Below, piece by piece: positions 27,862-37,203 of a DNA stretch of 64,000 bases. Source of the DNA: Pseudomonas japonica (lineage in GTDB: Bacteria; Pseudomonadota; Gammaproteobacteria; Pseudomonadales; Pseudomonadaceae); the NCBI RefSeq assembly GCF_013522925.1, contig NZ_JAAMQU010000005.1, forward strand, positions 124,001 to 188,000, written 5' to 3'. The number at the start of each line of letters is the position of its first letter. Within the stretch, counting starts at the first letter, position 1. Under the pieces are notes generated by a model. That model was not told the origin of the DNA and made no database searches. It saw only the letters and a list, made by a program, of their open reading frames with translations. The translations under genes were made by a program, and so were the position numbers.

Positions 27862-29589
27862 ATGAAAAACGAATACGACTACATCATCATCGGTGCCGGC
27901 TCGGCCGGGAACGTACTGGCTACCCGCCTCACCGAAGACGCTGACGTGAGCGTGCTGCTGCTCGAAGCCGGCGGCCCCGATTACCGCGCCGATTTTCGTA
28001 CCCAGATGCCCGCCGCCCTGGCCTTCCCGCTGCAAGGGCGCCGCTATAACTGGGCCTATGAAACCGACCCCGAACCCCATATGAACAACCGCCGCATGGA
28101 ATGCGGGCGCGGCAAGGGCCTAGGTGGCTCGTCGCTGATCAACGGCATGTGCTACATCCGCGGCAATGCGCTGGACTACGACGGCTGGGCGCAATTGCCC
28201 GGGCTGGGGAACTGGTCATACCTGGACTGCCTGCCCTACTTCCGCAAGGCCGAAACGCGCGACATCGGGCCCAATGACTACCACGGCAGCGACGGCCCGG
28301 TGAGCGTTACCACGCCCAAGGCCGGCAACAACCCGCTGTTCGCCGCCATGGTCGAAGCAGGTGTGCAAGCGGGTTACCCGCGCACCGAAGACCTGAATGG
28401 CTACCAGCAGGAAGGGTTCGGCCCGATGGACCGCACCGTGACCCCCAAAGGCCGCCGCGCCAGCACCGCCCGCGGCTACCTGGATCAGGCCCGCGCGCGC
28501 AAAACGCTGACCATCGTCACCCACGCCCTCACGGACCGCATTCTGTTCGACGGCAAACGCGCCGTGGGCGTGGCGTATTTGCAGGGCGAAGGCACCACGC
28601 TTGTGGAAGCCCGGGCTCGCAAGGAAGTGCTGCTGTGCGCTGGCGCGATCGCTTCGCCACAGATCCTTCAGCGCTCCGGCGTTGGCCCCGCGCCGCTGCT
28701 CAAGGCAATGGACGTTCCGGTGGTACACGACCTTCCGGGCGTTGGCGAAAACCTCCAGGATCACCTGGAAATGTACCTTCAGTACGCCTGCACCCAACCG
28801 GTGTCGCTGTACCCGTCGTTGCTGTGGTGGAACCAACCGGCCATCGGCGCCGAGTGGATGTTCAACGGTACCGGCATTGGCGCAAGCAACCAGTTCGAGG
28901 CCGGTGGCTTTATCCGTACCCGTTCGGAATTCGCCTGGCCGAACATTCAGTATCACTTCCTGCCGGTGGCGATTAATTACAACGGCAGCAACGGCGTGAA
29001 GGAACATGGCTTCCAGGCGCACGTGGGCTCGATGCGCTCGCCTAGCCGTGGTCGGGTACAGATCAAGTCTCGCGATCCGCGCCAGCACCCCAGCATCCTG
29101 TTCAACTACATGGCCACCGAGCAGGACTGGCAGGAATTTCGCGATGGCATTCGCATCACCCGGGAGATCATGGCCCAGCCAGCCCTGGACCCTTACCGCG
29201 GCCGCGAAATTTCACCCGGCGCACACCTGCAAAGCGACGAAGAGCTGGACGCTTTCATTCGTGAACATGCGGAAACAGCGTTCCACCCTTCATGCTCCTG
29301 CAAGATGGGCACGGACGACATGGCGGTAGTGGATGAGCAGGGCCGCGTGCACGGCATGGAAGGGTTGCGTGTAGTGGATGCGTCCATCATGCCGATCATC
29401 ACCACCGGCAATCTGAACGCCCCGACCATCATGATCGCCGAGAAAATCGCCGACCGGATTCGCGGCCGCCAGCCGCTGCCACGCAGCACGGCCAGCTACT
29501 ACGTGGCAGGCGATGCGCCGGTACGGGGCAAGCCGATGCGGCCGATACTGCCCACCGAGCCGGCTAGGGAGCACCCAAGCTTCTCGTAG
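27862..29589 (+). CDS. betA: Choline dehydrogenase
   Basis: This 575-residue membrane-associated GMC flavoenzyme oxidises choline to betaine aldehyde. The ADP-binding start is [23 protein letters not shown] signature 1 is [20 protein letters not shown] and signature 2 is [18 protein letters not shown]. The catalytic C-terminal histidine region is [10 protein letters not shown], then [16 protein letters not shown]. The ATG at 27862 follows AAGGTG and gives the canonical N-terminus; an earlier in-frame codon would include the intercistronic hairpin. It is the last gene of betIBA. Confidence 0.95.
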   Translation: MKNEYDYIIIGAGSAGNVLATRLTEDADVSVLLLEAGGPDYRADFRTQMPAALAFPLQGRRYNWAYETDPEPHMNNRRMECGRGKGLGGSSLINGMCYIRGNALDYDGWAQLPGLGNWSYLDCLPYFRKAETRDIGPNDYHGSDGPVSVTTPKAGNNPLFAAMVEAGVQAGYPRTEDLNGYQQEGFGPMDRTVTPKGRRASTARGYLDQARARKTLTIVTHALTDRILFDGKRAVGVAYLQGEGTTLVEARARKEVLLCAGAIASPQILQRSGVGPAPLLKAMDVPVVHDLPGVGENLQDHLEMYLQYACTQPVSLYPSLLWWNQPAIGAEWMFNGTGIGASNQFEAGGFIRTRSEFAWPNIQYHFLPVAINYNGSNGVKEHGFQAHVGSMRSPSRGRVQIKSRDPRQHPSILFNYMATEQDWQEFRDGIRITREIMAQPALDPYRGREISPGAHLQSDEELDAFIREHAETAFHPSCSCKMGTDDMAVVDEQGRVHGMEGLRVVDASIMPIITTGNLNAPTIMIAEKIADRIRGRQPLPRSTASYYVAGDAPVRGKPMRPILPTEPAREHPSFS

Positions 29590-29628
29590 CAGCAGGGCTT
29601 GCCCGCGACCAGGCGCTACAACAACCGG
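29584..29628. repeat. REP-like palindrome between betA and serB
   Basis: GTAGCAGCAGGGCTTGCCCG and the following CGACCAGGCGCTACAAC form a degenerate REP palindrome between convergent genes. It may act as a bidirectional transcription end. Confidence 0.5.
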
Positions 29629-30821
29629 TCTTCCACGCCCAGCAGGTAGAGCACGCCTTCCAGCCCCAGCGTCGAGATGGAATGCTTTGCCGAGGCCTTC
29701 ACCAGGGGCTTGGCACGGAAGGCCACGCCCAGGCCGGCAATTGCCAGCATCGGCAAGTCGTTCGCGCCGTCCCCTACGGCAATGGTCTGCTCCAGGCTCA
29801 AGCCTTCCCGGGCCGCAAGTTCGCGCAGCAGGTCAGCCTTGCGCTGGGCATCCACGATGGGCTCCACCGCCACACCCGTGCATTTGCCGTCTTCCACTTG
29901 CAGCTCGTTGGCGTACACGTAGTCGATGCCGAGGCGGGCCTGTACCTGCCGGGCGAAATAGGTGAACCCTCCGGACAGAATGGCCGTCTTGTAACCCAGC
30001 CGTTTCAGCCCCGCGAACAACGCCTCGGCGCCGTCGGTGAGGCGCAGCGCGGCACCGATTTCATCCAGTACGCTAACGTCCAGGCCTTTGAGCAGTGCCA
30101 TGCGCTCTGTGAAGCTCGCGCGGAAGTCGAGCTCGCCACGCATCGCCCGCTCGGTGATGGCCGAAACCTGCTCGCCTACGCCCGCAGCCTTGGCCAGCTC
30201 GTCGATCACTTCGGCCTGGATCAGTGTGGAATCCATGTCGAACACAGCCAGCCGGCGATGGCGACGATTGATATCATCCAGTTGCAGCGCGATGTCCACG
30301 TTCAAAACGCGTGCGGCTTCCAGGAGCTCGGCGCGCAAGGCCTGGGGGTCGGCTGGCGAGCCCTGCAGGCGAACGTCCACACAACCGTGGGTGGCCGAGG
30401 TGGCGCCGTCCAGGTAAGCCGGTGTCGACAGGCGGTCAATGCGCTCCACTTCCAACCCGTGGCTGGCGACAATCCGGGTTACCTCGTGTAGCTGGGCCGC
30501 CACAAGGCCATGGGTCAGCACGCTGAGTACATACCTGGGCTGAGCCTGGGCCTGCGCCCAATGGGCATACTCGGGCATGGCCACCGCTTGAATGTGCGCC
30601 TGAACACCAAGGCCCGTGCAGGCAGCCTCGAGGCTTGCCTGCAGGGTTTGCGCGGGGGTCACCGTGAGCTCGACCACGGCCGTGAATGCAAGCGCGCCGT
30701 GGGTCACGTTCTGGCTGACGTCCAGAAGGCTCGCGCCGCCCTCGGCGAGCACGCCCATCAGTGCGGTGCTCAGCCCTGGCCGATCGCGGCCGGTGATGTT
30801 GATCAGGACGAATTCAGGCAC
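29616..30821 (-). CDS. serB: Phosphoserine phosphatase
   Basis: This 401-residue HAD-family enzyme releases serine from O-phosphoserine, the last step of serine biosynthesis. Two N-terminal ACT-like domains (residues 1-170; FVLINITGRDRPGLSTALMG) precede the HAD core. Motif I is FDMDSTLIQAEVIDELA, motif II is AILSGGFTYFARQ and motif III/IV is AVGDGANDLPMLAIAGLG. The GTG at 30821 is chosen because GAGG lies six bases upstream and the conserved start EFVLINITG follows; a TTG seven codons earlier lacks a good site. It is divergent from the YtjB-family gene, an arrangement also seen in E. coli. Confidence 0.93.
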   Translation of the reverse strand: MPEFVLINITGRDRPGLSTALMGVLAEGGASLLDVSQNVTHGALAFTAVVELTVTPAQTLQASLEAACTGLGVQAHIQAVAMPEYAHWAQAQAQPRYVLSVLTHGLVAAQLHEVTRIVASHGLEVERIDRLSTPAYLDGATSATHGCVDVRLQGSPADPQALRAELLEAARVLNVDIALQLDDINRRHRRLAVFDMDSTLIQAEVIDELAKAAGVGEQVSAITERAMRGELDFRASFTERMALLKGLDVSVLDEIGAALRLTDGAEALFAGLKRLGYKTAILSGGFTYFARQVQARLGIDYVYANELQVEDGKCTGVAVEPIVDAQRKADLLRELAAREGLSLEQTIAVGDGANDLPMLAIAGLGVAFRAKPLVKASAKHSISTLGLEGVLYLLGVEDRLL

Positions 30822-30943
30822 GACCCACCTCGGTATTGGCAAAAAAAGCGCATTCTAACCAGTTTCCAGGCCTGGCGGCGCTTTGAACCCCAGGGGTCGG
30901 TCGTTATACTGCGCAGCACTTCCAGCCTCAAGAGCCGAGCGCA

Positions 30944-32431
30944 GTGAACCGGCCCACGCCAGTCAAAAACGATAATTTCTTCCTGCTGATCTTTCGGGCC
31001 TTGCGTCATCGCCGCGTGCCGATTGCCCTGCGCATCGCTACCCACAATGTGATTCTGGTCGCCGTGGCGCTGGTAATCTACGCGTGCGTGATGGGTTTGC
31101 AGTTCAAGCAGGCCATGCACGAGCAGGCGGATGCGCTAGGGCAAAGCCTGACCACGCAAACCGCCGTCTCCGCCACCGAGCTGCTGGTGTCCAATGACAT
31201 CCTCAGCCTCAACGTGCTGCTGAATAACCTGGCCAAGAACCCATTGGTAGCCCATGCGGCTATCTACAGCGGTGACAACCGGGTGATCGCCGAAGCAGGG
31301 CAGAAGCCCAAGCCGGGTCTGTTGACCATGTCGGGCGGGGTATATGAAACCCGCCTGTCGTTCCAGGACGTGACCACCGGTACGCTGCGGGTCAGCCTGA
31401 ACATGGAAGAATTCCAGCAGCCTATGACCATCAGCCTGCAGAGTATGGGCATTCTCAGTGCCATTCTGCTCGCCCTGGCCTTGGCGTTCAGCCTGCGTAT
31501 TGGTCGCCACCTCACCACGCCATTGCTGCAGTTGCGGGTGTGGCTGCGCCATATCGACCCTTACACGCCGGCGATCGAACGGCAGGATGAGATCGGCGAC
31601 GTTGCTCGCGACCTGCATGCCCGCTATGCGCCCGAGCCTCCGCCAGAGCCTGAACCCGAGGTTGTGGACGAGGAGGAGGAAGCTGCACCTGCCTTCGCGC
31701 CATTCACCGGCACCCCCGCCAAGCCAGCAGCCGCTGGCCGGCGAGTGTTGGCTGATGAAGATGAAGAGGACGATGACGCGTTTGCCGATCTGGGCGATCT
31801 GTCTGTGCCCGGCCCCGCAACCGAGGTTGCTGCCCCGCTCGCCCCTTCCATTCCCCAGCACAGTGTTGTGCTGGCGGTGCAACTGGGTTCCCAGGAGCAA
31901 CTGAAGCGGCTGCCTCGCGCCCGCTTGCAGGAGTTGGTTGATCGCTACCGTTCCTTCCTGAACCAGGCAGCCTCCCTGTACCAAGGCCATGTACAACACC
32001 CCTCGGATGGCAGCAGCCTGGTGCTTTTCCACAGCAACGATGGCGGTGATGATTACCTCACCAATGCGATTTGCTGTGGAGAACTGCTGCGCGCCCTGGG
32101 CCACGAGCTTCAGATCGAAGTGGCGGACAGCGGCATCACGCTCCAATTGCAATTGGGCCTCGCCCTTGCTGGCGAGCTGCACGGCATGGACGAGGCGGCG
32201 GTGTTGGCAACCGAGCCAGCCCGCGCCGCGCTGGCCTTGTCGCAACACAGCCGCAACCTGCTGCTGGTAGAGCGCAAGGTGAACGAAGACCCGCTCATCC
32301 GCCAACGCGCGCGCATCCGCTCCATCGCAAGCCCCGAGGGTGCTTCCTGCGTAGAGCGTTTGCTGGAGCCTTACCCGTCGCTGCTGGAACGTCAGCTGGC
32401 GCGCATCGCAGAGCGCCGCGTCAAGCCCTGA
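30944..32431 (+). CDS. AhpA/YtjB (Smp) family inner-membrane protein
   Basis: This 495-residue protein has two membrane segments (VILVAVALVIYACVMGLQF near residue 45 and MGILSAILLALALAFSLRIG near 170) enclosing a periplasmic domain. A HAMP-like stretch and an acidic, proline-rich linker follow (PEPPPEPEPEV, DEDEEDDDAFADL; residues 225-300). The C-terminal cytoplasmic domain (residues 305-480) looks like a degenerate cyclase or sensor fold. The start is GTG at 30944. The gene is divergent from serB, the conserved place of ytjB/smp. The molecular function is unknown. Confidence 0.82.
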   Translation: MNRPTPVKNDNFFLLIFRALRHRRVPIALRIATHNVILVAVALVIYACVMGLQFKQAMHEQADALGQSLTTQTAVSATELLVSNDILSLNVLLNNLAKNPLVAHAAIYSGDNRVIAEAGQKPKPGLLTMSGGVYETRLSFQDVTTGTLRVSLNMEEFQQPMTISLQSMGILSAILLALALAFSLRIGRHLTTPLLQLRVWLRHIDPYTPAIERQDEIGDVARDLHARYAPEPPPEPEPEVVDEEEEAAPAFAPFTGTPAKPAAAGRRVLADEDEEDDDAFADLGDLSVPGPATEVAAPLAPSIPQHSVVLAVQLGSQEQLKRLPRARLQELVDRYRSFLNQAASLYQGHVQHPSDGSSLVLFHSNDGGDDYLTNAICCGELLRALGHELQIEVADSGITLQLQLGLALAGELHGMDEAAVLATEPARAALALSQHSRNLLLVERKVNEDPLIRQRARIRSIASPEGASCVERLLEPYPSLLERQLARIAERRVKP

Positions 32432-32504
32432 GGCGGGGGCCTTCCTAAGAGGGCCGGACCCTTGTGAGACCGGTCGGAGCCCGGGAATGGACCTGCACAC
32501 GCTA

Positions 32505-32545
32505 GGTTCGGGGGCTATCGCCCCCTCCTACAGCGCGCTGCGCAG
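32505..32545. repeat. REP-like palindrome between the YtjB-family gene and the PqiC-like gene
   Basis: GGTTCGGGGGCTATCGCCCC followed by CTCCTACAGCG is a recognisable Pseudomonas REP half with a GGGGGC/GCCCCC stem, lying between convergent genes. Confidence 0.6.
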
Positions 32546-32565
32546 GCCTTATGGCATTGAGGGAA

Positions 32566-33270
32566 TCAGAACCTGAACACTTCCATGTTCGTCCGCACGG
32601 GCGTGGCCAGCGGGATTTTCTGTTTTTCGGGCTCTTCTTTTTTCACCTGAGCGGGCGCGGACTTGCGCTCATCGGCCAGTGCTGGCTGATTCGCCAGGGG
32701 CTTGACCGCTGCGCTCAACTGTTCAGCCAAGCGTTGCAGCAGTACGCCCTGAGCCTGGACCTGCGCGGCAGTGTCACCGGTGTGTTTTTCTTCAAGGTGC
32801 ACAAGGCGGCTGTCTCGCACCTGGCCACGCCGATCCAGCACGCGCCACTGGGCATCCAATATCGCAGGCTGGTTAGCCCCGGAGTCCAGCCGGGTAATGG
32901 ACAACAGCACCTGGGCATCCGGCGTGAAGTTGGCCACAGTAGGCGCCAGCATCACGCGCTGGGTATCCAGCCGCCAAGCCAGTTGCCGCAATAGCAGTTG
33001 GTCGATGTCGGAGGTGAGGCTACCCGCCCAACGGCCATCGGTGGCGGCGGTCAGGCTGCCGTCTTTCTGCCGTTGCAGCAGGGTTTCGCGCTGAAGGTAA
33101 TCAGCCACCGAGACTGGCCCCAGCAATACCGCCATACCGGTAGTGTGCTTTGGCTGACCCGGATTACCACCGTTGAGTTGATACAAGGCCACCGGCTGGT
33201 GAACGCTGCAGCCGGCCAGGCCGAGCACACCGGTCAGAAGTACAGCGAAAGGGAGGCGCAGAAAAGTCAT
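32566..33270 (-). CDS. PqiC-like outer-membrane lipoprotein
   Basis: This 234-residue lipoprotein has a type II signal peptide with lipobox LAGC (FAVLLTGVLGLAGCSVHQP). The PqiC/ABC-transport auxiliary domain covers residues 30-185 (VALYQLNG, VLLGPVSVADYLQRE, LLLRQLAWRLDTQRVML, LLSITRLDSGANQPAILDAQ). A lysine/glutamate-rich tail follows. In E. coli PqiC partners with PqiAB in lipid transport; no pqiA or pqiB is adjacent here, so it is an orphan or acts with genes elsewhere. The ATG at 33270 begins the signal peptide; a longer start would bury it. The ribosome binding site is weak. Confidence 0.8.
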   Translation of the reverse strand: MTFLRLPFAVLLTGVLGLAGCSVHQPVALYQLNGGNPGQPKHTTGMAVLLGPVSVADYLQRETLLQRQKDGSLTAATDGRWAGSLTSDIDQLLLRQLAWRLDTQRVMLAPTVANFTPDAQVLLSITRLDSGANQPAILDAQWRVLDRRGQVRDSRLVHLEEKHTGDTAAQVQAQGVLLQRLAEQLSAAVKPLANQPALADERKSAPAQVKKEEPEKQKIPLATPVRTNMEVFRF

Positions 33271-33429
33271 GATTCCGTCCAGGCAGCCCGATTCGGCTGG
33301 CCGCAGTGATACCGATACCAAAGGGCGCTATCAGCAGAGCGCCACAGGGCCCATATCATCCGTGAATACCGCGCAGGACTCCAGCATCCCATGACCGCCC
33401 GCCAGAAAGTACTCCCCGCGCGGCAGGAT

Positions 33430-35688
33430 TCAGACGGAGGGTTCCACCAGCAACGCATCCACGCGTTGGAAGCCACGCGGCAGTTTATTGCCGCGCCGCC
33501 CGCGTTCACCTTTGTAATGCTCGAGATCGTCGGCTTTCAGTGACAGCGTTCGCTTGCCGGCTTGAAGCACCAGGGTCGCGCCGTCGGCAATGATCGCCAG
33601 GTCGGTGACATATTCCTCTCGGCTCGCCACGCGATCACCTGGCACGCCGATGATCTTGTTGCCCTTGCCTTTGCCCAGCTGAGGCAGGTCCGCCACCTTG
33701 AATACCAGCAGGCGGCCTTCAGTGGTGACCGCCGCGACCCATTCATGCTCTCGGTCTTTCACCGGCCGCGGCGCCATTACCTTGGCTCCGTTCGGCAAGC
33801 TCAACAGTGTTTTGCCGGCCTTGTTCTTGGCTTGCAGGTCTTCGCCTTTCACCACGAAGCCGTAGCCGGCGTCGGAAGCAATCACGTAGAGGGCGTTGTC
33901 GTCTGGCAGCAACAGGCATTCGAATTGCGCCCCAGGCGGTGGCGTAAGGCGACCAGTCAGGGGTTCACCCTGGCCCCGCGCGGAGGGCAGGCTATGGGCA
34001 GGCAGCGAGTAGCTGCGGCCGGTCGAGTCGATGAATACTGCATATTGGTTGGAGCGGCCCGGCGCCGCCGCCTTGTACCCATCGCCGGCTTTGTAGGACA
34101 GCGCCGTACCGTCGATATCATGCCCCTTGGCGCAACGCACCCAGCCTTTTTCCGACAGCACCACGGTGACTGGCTCGGTCGGCATCAGCTCGTTTTCAGA
34201 CAGCGCCCGGGCTTCGGCACGCTCCACGATCGGCGAGCGGCGGTCGTCGCCGTAGGTCTTGGCATCAGCGATCAGCTCACCGCGCACCAGTTTCTTCAGC
34301 TTGCTCTCGCTGGCCAGCAGGGCCAGGAGTTTCTCTCGCTCCTTGGCGAGCGCATCCTGCTCGTCGCGGATTTTCATTTCTTCCAGGCGCGCCAGTTGGC
34401 GCAGCCGGGTATCAAGGATGTAATCGGCCTGAGTTTCAGACAGGGCAAAGCGTTCGATCAACTTCGCCTTTGGATGGTCCTCGGTGCGAATGATATGGAT
34501 CACTTCATCGAGGTTGAGGAAGGCGACCAGCAAGCCTTCCAACAGGTGCAGGCGGCGCTCGACCTTGTCCAGGCGGAACTGCAAGCGACGGCGCACCGTG
34601 CGTACCCGGAACTCCAGCCATTCCTGCAGCAGCGTACGCAGGTTTTTCAGCTGCGGCCGGCCGTCCAGGCCAATGATGTTCATGTTGACCCGGTAGGTGG
34701 ATTCCAGGTCGGTGGTAGCGAACAGGTGCTGCATCAGCTCGGCGGCATCCACGCGGTTCGAGCGCGGAATGATCACGATGCGGCAAGGGTGTTCGTGGTC
34801 CGATTCGTCGCGCAGGTCGGCCACCATGGGCAGCTTCTTGGCCTGCATCTGCGCGGCGATCTGCTCCAGCACCTTGGCACCGGACACCTGATGCGGCAGC
34901 GCAGTGACCACAACATCGCCGTCTTCCACCCGATAAACCGCCCGCATGCGCACCGAACCACGGCCGTTCTCGTACATCTTCAGCAGTTCGTGCCGCGGCG
35001 TGACGATTTCGGCCTCGGTGGGGTAATCAGGCCCTGGCATGTGCTCGCACAGCTGCTCGATCGTGGCATGGGGTTCGTCCAGCAGGCGCACGCAGGCCGT
35101 GGCCACTTCCCTGAGGTTGTGCGGCGGAACGTCCGTTGCCATGCCTACGGCAATACCGGTAGTGCCGTTGAGCAGGATGTTGGGCAGCCGTGCAGGCAGC
35201 ACCGCCGGCTCGTCCAGCGTGCCGTCGAAGTTGGGCACCCAATCCGCCGTGCCTTGCCCCAGCTCGCTGAGCAGCACTTCGGAGTAGCGTGACAGGCGCG
35301 CTTCGGTATAGCGCATGGCGGCGAAGGATTTGGGATCGTCCGGCGCTCCCCAGTTGCCCTGCCCGTCAATCAACGTGTAGCGGTAGCTGAAGGGCTGCGC
35401 CATCAGCACCATGGCTTCGTAACAGGCCGAGTCACCGTGAGGGTGGAACTTGCCGAGCACGTCACCCACGGTACGCGCGGATTTCTTGTGCTTGGAGTCG
35501 GCGTCCAGCCCCAGTTCGCTCATCGCGTACACGATCCGCCGCTGCACGGGCTTGAGCCCATCGCCGATGTGCGGCAGGGCGCGGTCCATGATCACGTACA
35601 TGGAATAGTTGAGGTAGGCCTGTTCGGTGAAGTCAGCCAGGGACCGGCGCTCAACGCCGTCCAGGCTGAGATCGGTTGATTCGCTCAT
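33430..35688 (-). CDS. parC: DNA topoisomerase IV subunit A
   Basis: This 752-residue cleavage-rejoining subunit of topoisomerase IV decatenates chromosomes together with ParE. The breakage-reunion domain starts [20 protein letters not shown]. The quinolone-determining region reads [15 protein letters not shown], with wild-type Ser87 and Glu91. The catalytic tyrosine is about residue 127 in MRYTEARLS. The C-terminal beta-pinwheel spans about 490-752. The ATG at 35688 has GAGG five bases upstream; a longer in-frame start overlaps the upstream gene. It lies in the parE - esterase - protease - parC transcription unit. Confidence 0.96.
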   Translation of the reverse strand: MSESTDLSLDGVERRSLADFTEQAYLNYSMYVIMDRALPHIGDGLKPVQRRIVYAMSELGLDADSKHKKSARTVGDVLGKFHPHGDSACYEAMVLMAQPFSYRYTLIDGQGNWGAPDDPKSFAAMRYTEARLSRYSEVLLSELGQGTADWVPNFDGTLDEPAVLPARLPNILLNGTTGIAVGMATDVPPHNLREVATACVRLLDEPHATIEQLCEHMPGPDYPTEAEIVTPRHELLKMYENGRGSVRMRAVYRVEDGDVVVTALPHQVSGAKVLEQIAAQMQAKKLPMVADLRDESDHEHPCRIVIIPRSNRVDAAELMQHLFATTDLESTYRVNMNIIGLDGRPQLKNLRTLLQEWLEFRVRTVRRRLQFRLDKVERRLHLLEGLLVAFLNLDEVIHIIRTEDHPKAKLIERFALSETQADYILDTRLRQLARLEEMKIRDEQDALAKEREKLLALLASESKLKKLVRGELIADAKTYGDDRRSPIVERAEARALSENELMPTEPVTVVLSEKGWVRCAKGHDIDGTALSYKAGDGYKAAAPGRSNQYAVFIDSTGRSYSLPAHSLPSARGQGEPLTGRLTPPPGAQFECLLLPDDNALYVIASDAGYGFVVKGEDLQAKNKAGKTLLSLPNGAKVMAPRPVKDREHEWVAAVTTEGRLLVFKVADLPQLGKGKGNKIIGVPGDRVASREEYVTDLAIIADGATLVLQAGKRTLSLKADDLEHYKGERGRRGNKLPRGFQRVDALLVEPSV

Positions 35689-35695
35689 GCAAGCC

Positions 35696-36217
35696 TCATC
35701 GTTGGGTGTTCTGGCGCAACAGCATGTTGCCGTCACGCAGGGTAAATTCAAGTCGTTTCAGGGCACTCATGCCCAGCAATATCTGTTCGCCCGGCAACCC
35801 GGGCACTACCACGGCGCTCACCTGAGCCAAGCGGATATCGCCCAGCTCCAGGCTCGACAGCCGGGTGCGGTAACCCTGGGTAGCACCGTTGGCTGTGTTG
35901 AGCATCACCGGGGCGCCTTTTTCAAGGCTGAGCCGGCCGGCCACCTGGGAAGGGATCGCGACTTCGGTCGCGCCGGTATCGACCATAAAGCTCACGGCCT
36001 GGCCGTTCACCCGCCCGTCCGCGACAAAATGGCCTTGGCGATTGCCTTGCAGGCGTACCTCCACAAAACCGGCGCCGTGCGTGGACGCCACCTCCCGGTT
36101 GGGGTTTTCCTGCTTCTGTTCCCAGTCACCAAAGAAGCGCGACGCCAGGAACAACCCGGCGATCCACGCCAAGGCCAGCAACCAGCGCCCTGCCAGGCGG
36201 CCCGGAGGGGAATTCAC
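35696..36217 (-). CDS. Membrane-anchored retropepsin-like aspartic protease
   Basis: This 173-residue protein of the clan AA family has one N-terminal membrane anchor ([15 protein letters not shown]). A single aspartic protease half-domain carries the catalytic motif [13 protein letters not shown] near residue 80 and the partner hydrophobic motif ILLGMSAL. Such proteins work as homodimers; the substrate is unknown. The GTG at 36217 overlaps the stop of the upstream gene (GTGA), which decides the start; an ATG 13 codons earlier is less likely. The same gene sits beside parC in P. aeruginosa. Confidence 0.85.
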   Translation of the reverse strand: MNSPPGRLAGRWLLALAWIAGLFLASRFFGDWEQKQENPNREVASTHGAGFVEVRLQGNRQGHFVADGRVNGQAVSFMVDTGATEVAIPSQVAGRLSLEKGAPVMLNTANGATQGYRTRLSSLELGDIRLAQVSAVVVPGLPGEQILLGMSALKRLEFTLRDGNMLLRQNTQR

Positions 36218-37203
36218 GGGGCGCCCCAGCCGCCGGCGGGCGCAGCGAAGCGCCATACCACAGGGCGTTGCTCGCCGTCGGCGCGCACCCAGTCGTTGTT
36301 ATCCGTACCGATCCAGGCGCCGTCGTCATCCAGTGCGAGGGCTTCGGTCAGGCCGTAGGGTTTTTCGTAACGCCTTGAAGGTTGCAAGCCCGCCTCAGCG
36401 AAGGACCAGCAGCGCTCTACCGCAGCCGTTTCAGGGTTGCGTCGGCAAACCTTGTAGGCATTGCGCTCCAGCGTAAACAGTTTTCCCTGGAAGTACGCCA
36501 GGTCCGAAAAATCCTTGGCGTAGCTCAGGCCGATCCGCATCGGTGGTGGCACCTCTTCCGAGCCGCCCTCGCTTAGTAACACGCAAGGTGTTCCACACGC
36601 CCAGCCATCCGCGCCCAAGGTCAAACCCAGCAGGCCGCGCTGCTCCCGCTCCGCCGCCAGCCACAAGCGCTTGCCGTCAGGTGTAATGGCAAGCCCTTCG
36701 AAGATCGCGTTGAAGTGATGCAACAGCCCCTGCTGACGCGCCTCGGCCACCATACCGGCCGGCAGAGGCAACCACTGCGCGTCGCCACTCTGGGTAACGC
36801 GCAGCACACTGGCTTTGGCTTCGCTTACCAGATACAGCTGCTGCTGGTTATCACAGGCGATGCCCTCGAAATCCTGGCTACCGCCGCGGATCCAGCCGGC
36901 CGCCGTGGCCCGAAGCACGATGCTCCAGGGTAAGCCCATGTCAGGCGCCGCTGGCGCTTCGAAGGCGAGCGGCCGGCCTTGCCACACTGCCGCTGTACGG
37001 TCCATGCGGTATACCTGATCGTCGTCGCGGTCTGACACGGCCCATAACTCGCCCGCGCACAATGCCAAGCCGGACAGGTTACCGCCGCGCATGCCTTCCA
37101 CCGGGTATTCGCCCTGCAAGGTGAGTTCGGGCACCGCTTCGCCTCCTTGGGCGATCGCGATGCTACCGAGCAACAACCAGGCCGCGAACGCGGCACGGAT
37201 CAA
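36214..37203 (-). CDS. Secreted esterase-like/phytase-like domain protein
   Basis: This 329-residue protein has a signal peptide (IRAAFAAWLLLGSIAIAQG). An esterase-like activity of phytase domain, a beta-propeller, follows (GGNLSGLALCAGELWAVSDR, DFEGIACDNQQQLYLVSEA, IFEGLAITPDGKRLWLAAER, YGLTEALALDDDGAWIGTDN). It is probably periplasmic. No catalytic assignment can be made from sequence. The start is TTG at 37203, overlapping the parE stop (TTGA) with GAGGTG five bases upstream. It belongs to the parE-parC transcription unit. Confidence 0.82.
   Translation of the reverse strand: MIRAAFAAWLLLGSIAIAQGGEAVPELTLQGEYPVEGMRGGNLSGLALCAGELWAVSDRDDDQVYRMDRTAAVWQGRPLAFEAPAAPDMGLPWSIVLRATAAGWIRGGSQDFEGIACDNQQQLYLVSEAKASVLRVTQSGDAQWLPLPAGMVAEARQQGLLHHFNAIFEGLAITPDGKRLWLAAEREQRGLLGLTLGADGWACGTPCVLLSEGGSEEVPPPMRIGLSYAKDFSDLAYFQGKLFTLERNAYKVCRRNPETAAVERCWSFAEAGLQPSRRYEKPYGLTEALALDDDGAWIGTDNNDWVRADGEQRPVVWRFAAPAGGWGAP

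Noticed and set aside
33324..33343. Hairpin GGCGCT/AGCGCC as a parC terminator
   Set aside because: The stem is only 6 bp and no U-tract follows on the transcribed strand.
33562..35292. 576-codon open frame opposite parC
   Set aside because: Shadow of parC in GC-rich DNA; histidine- and glutamine-rich translation with no family features.
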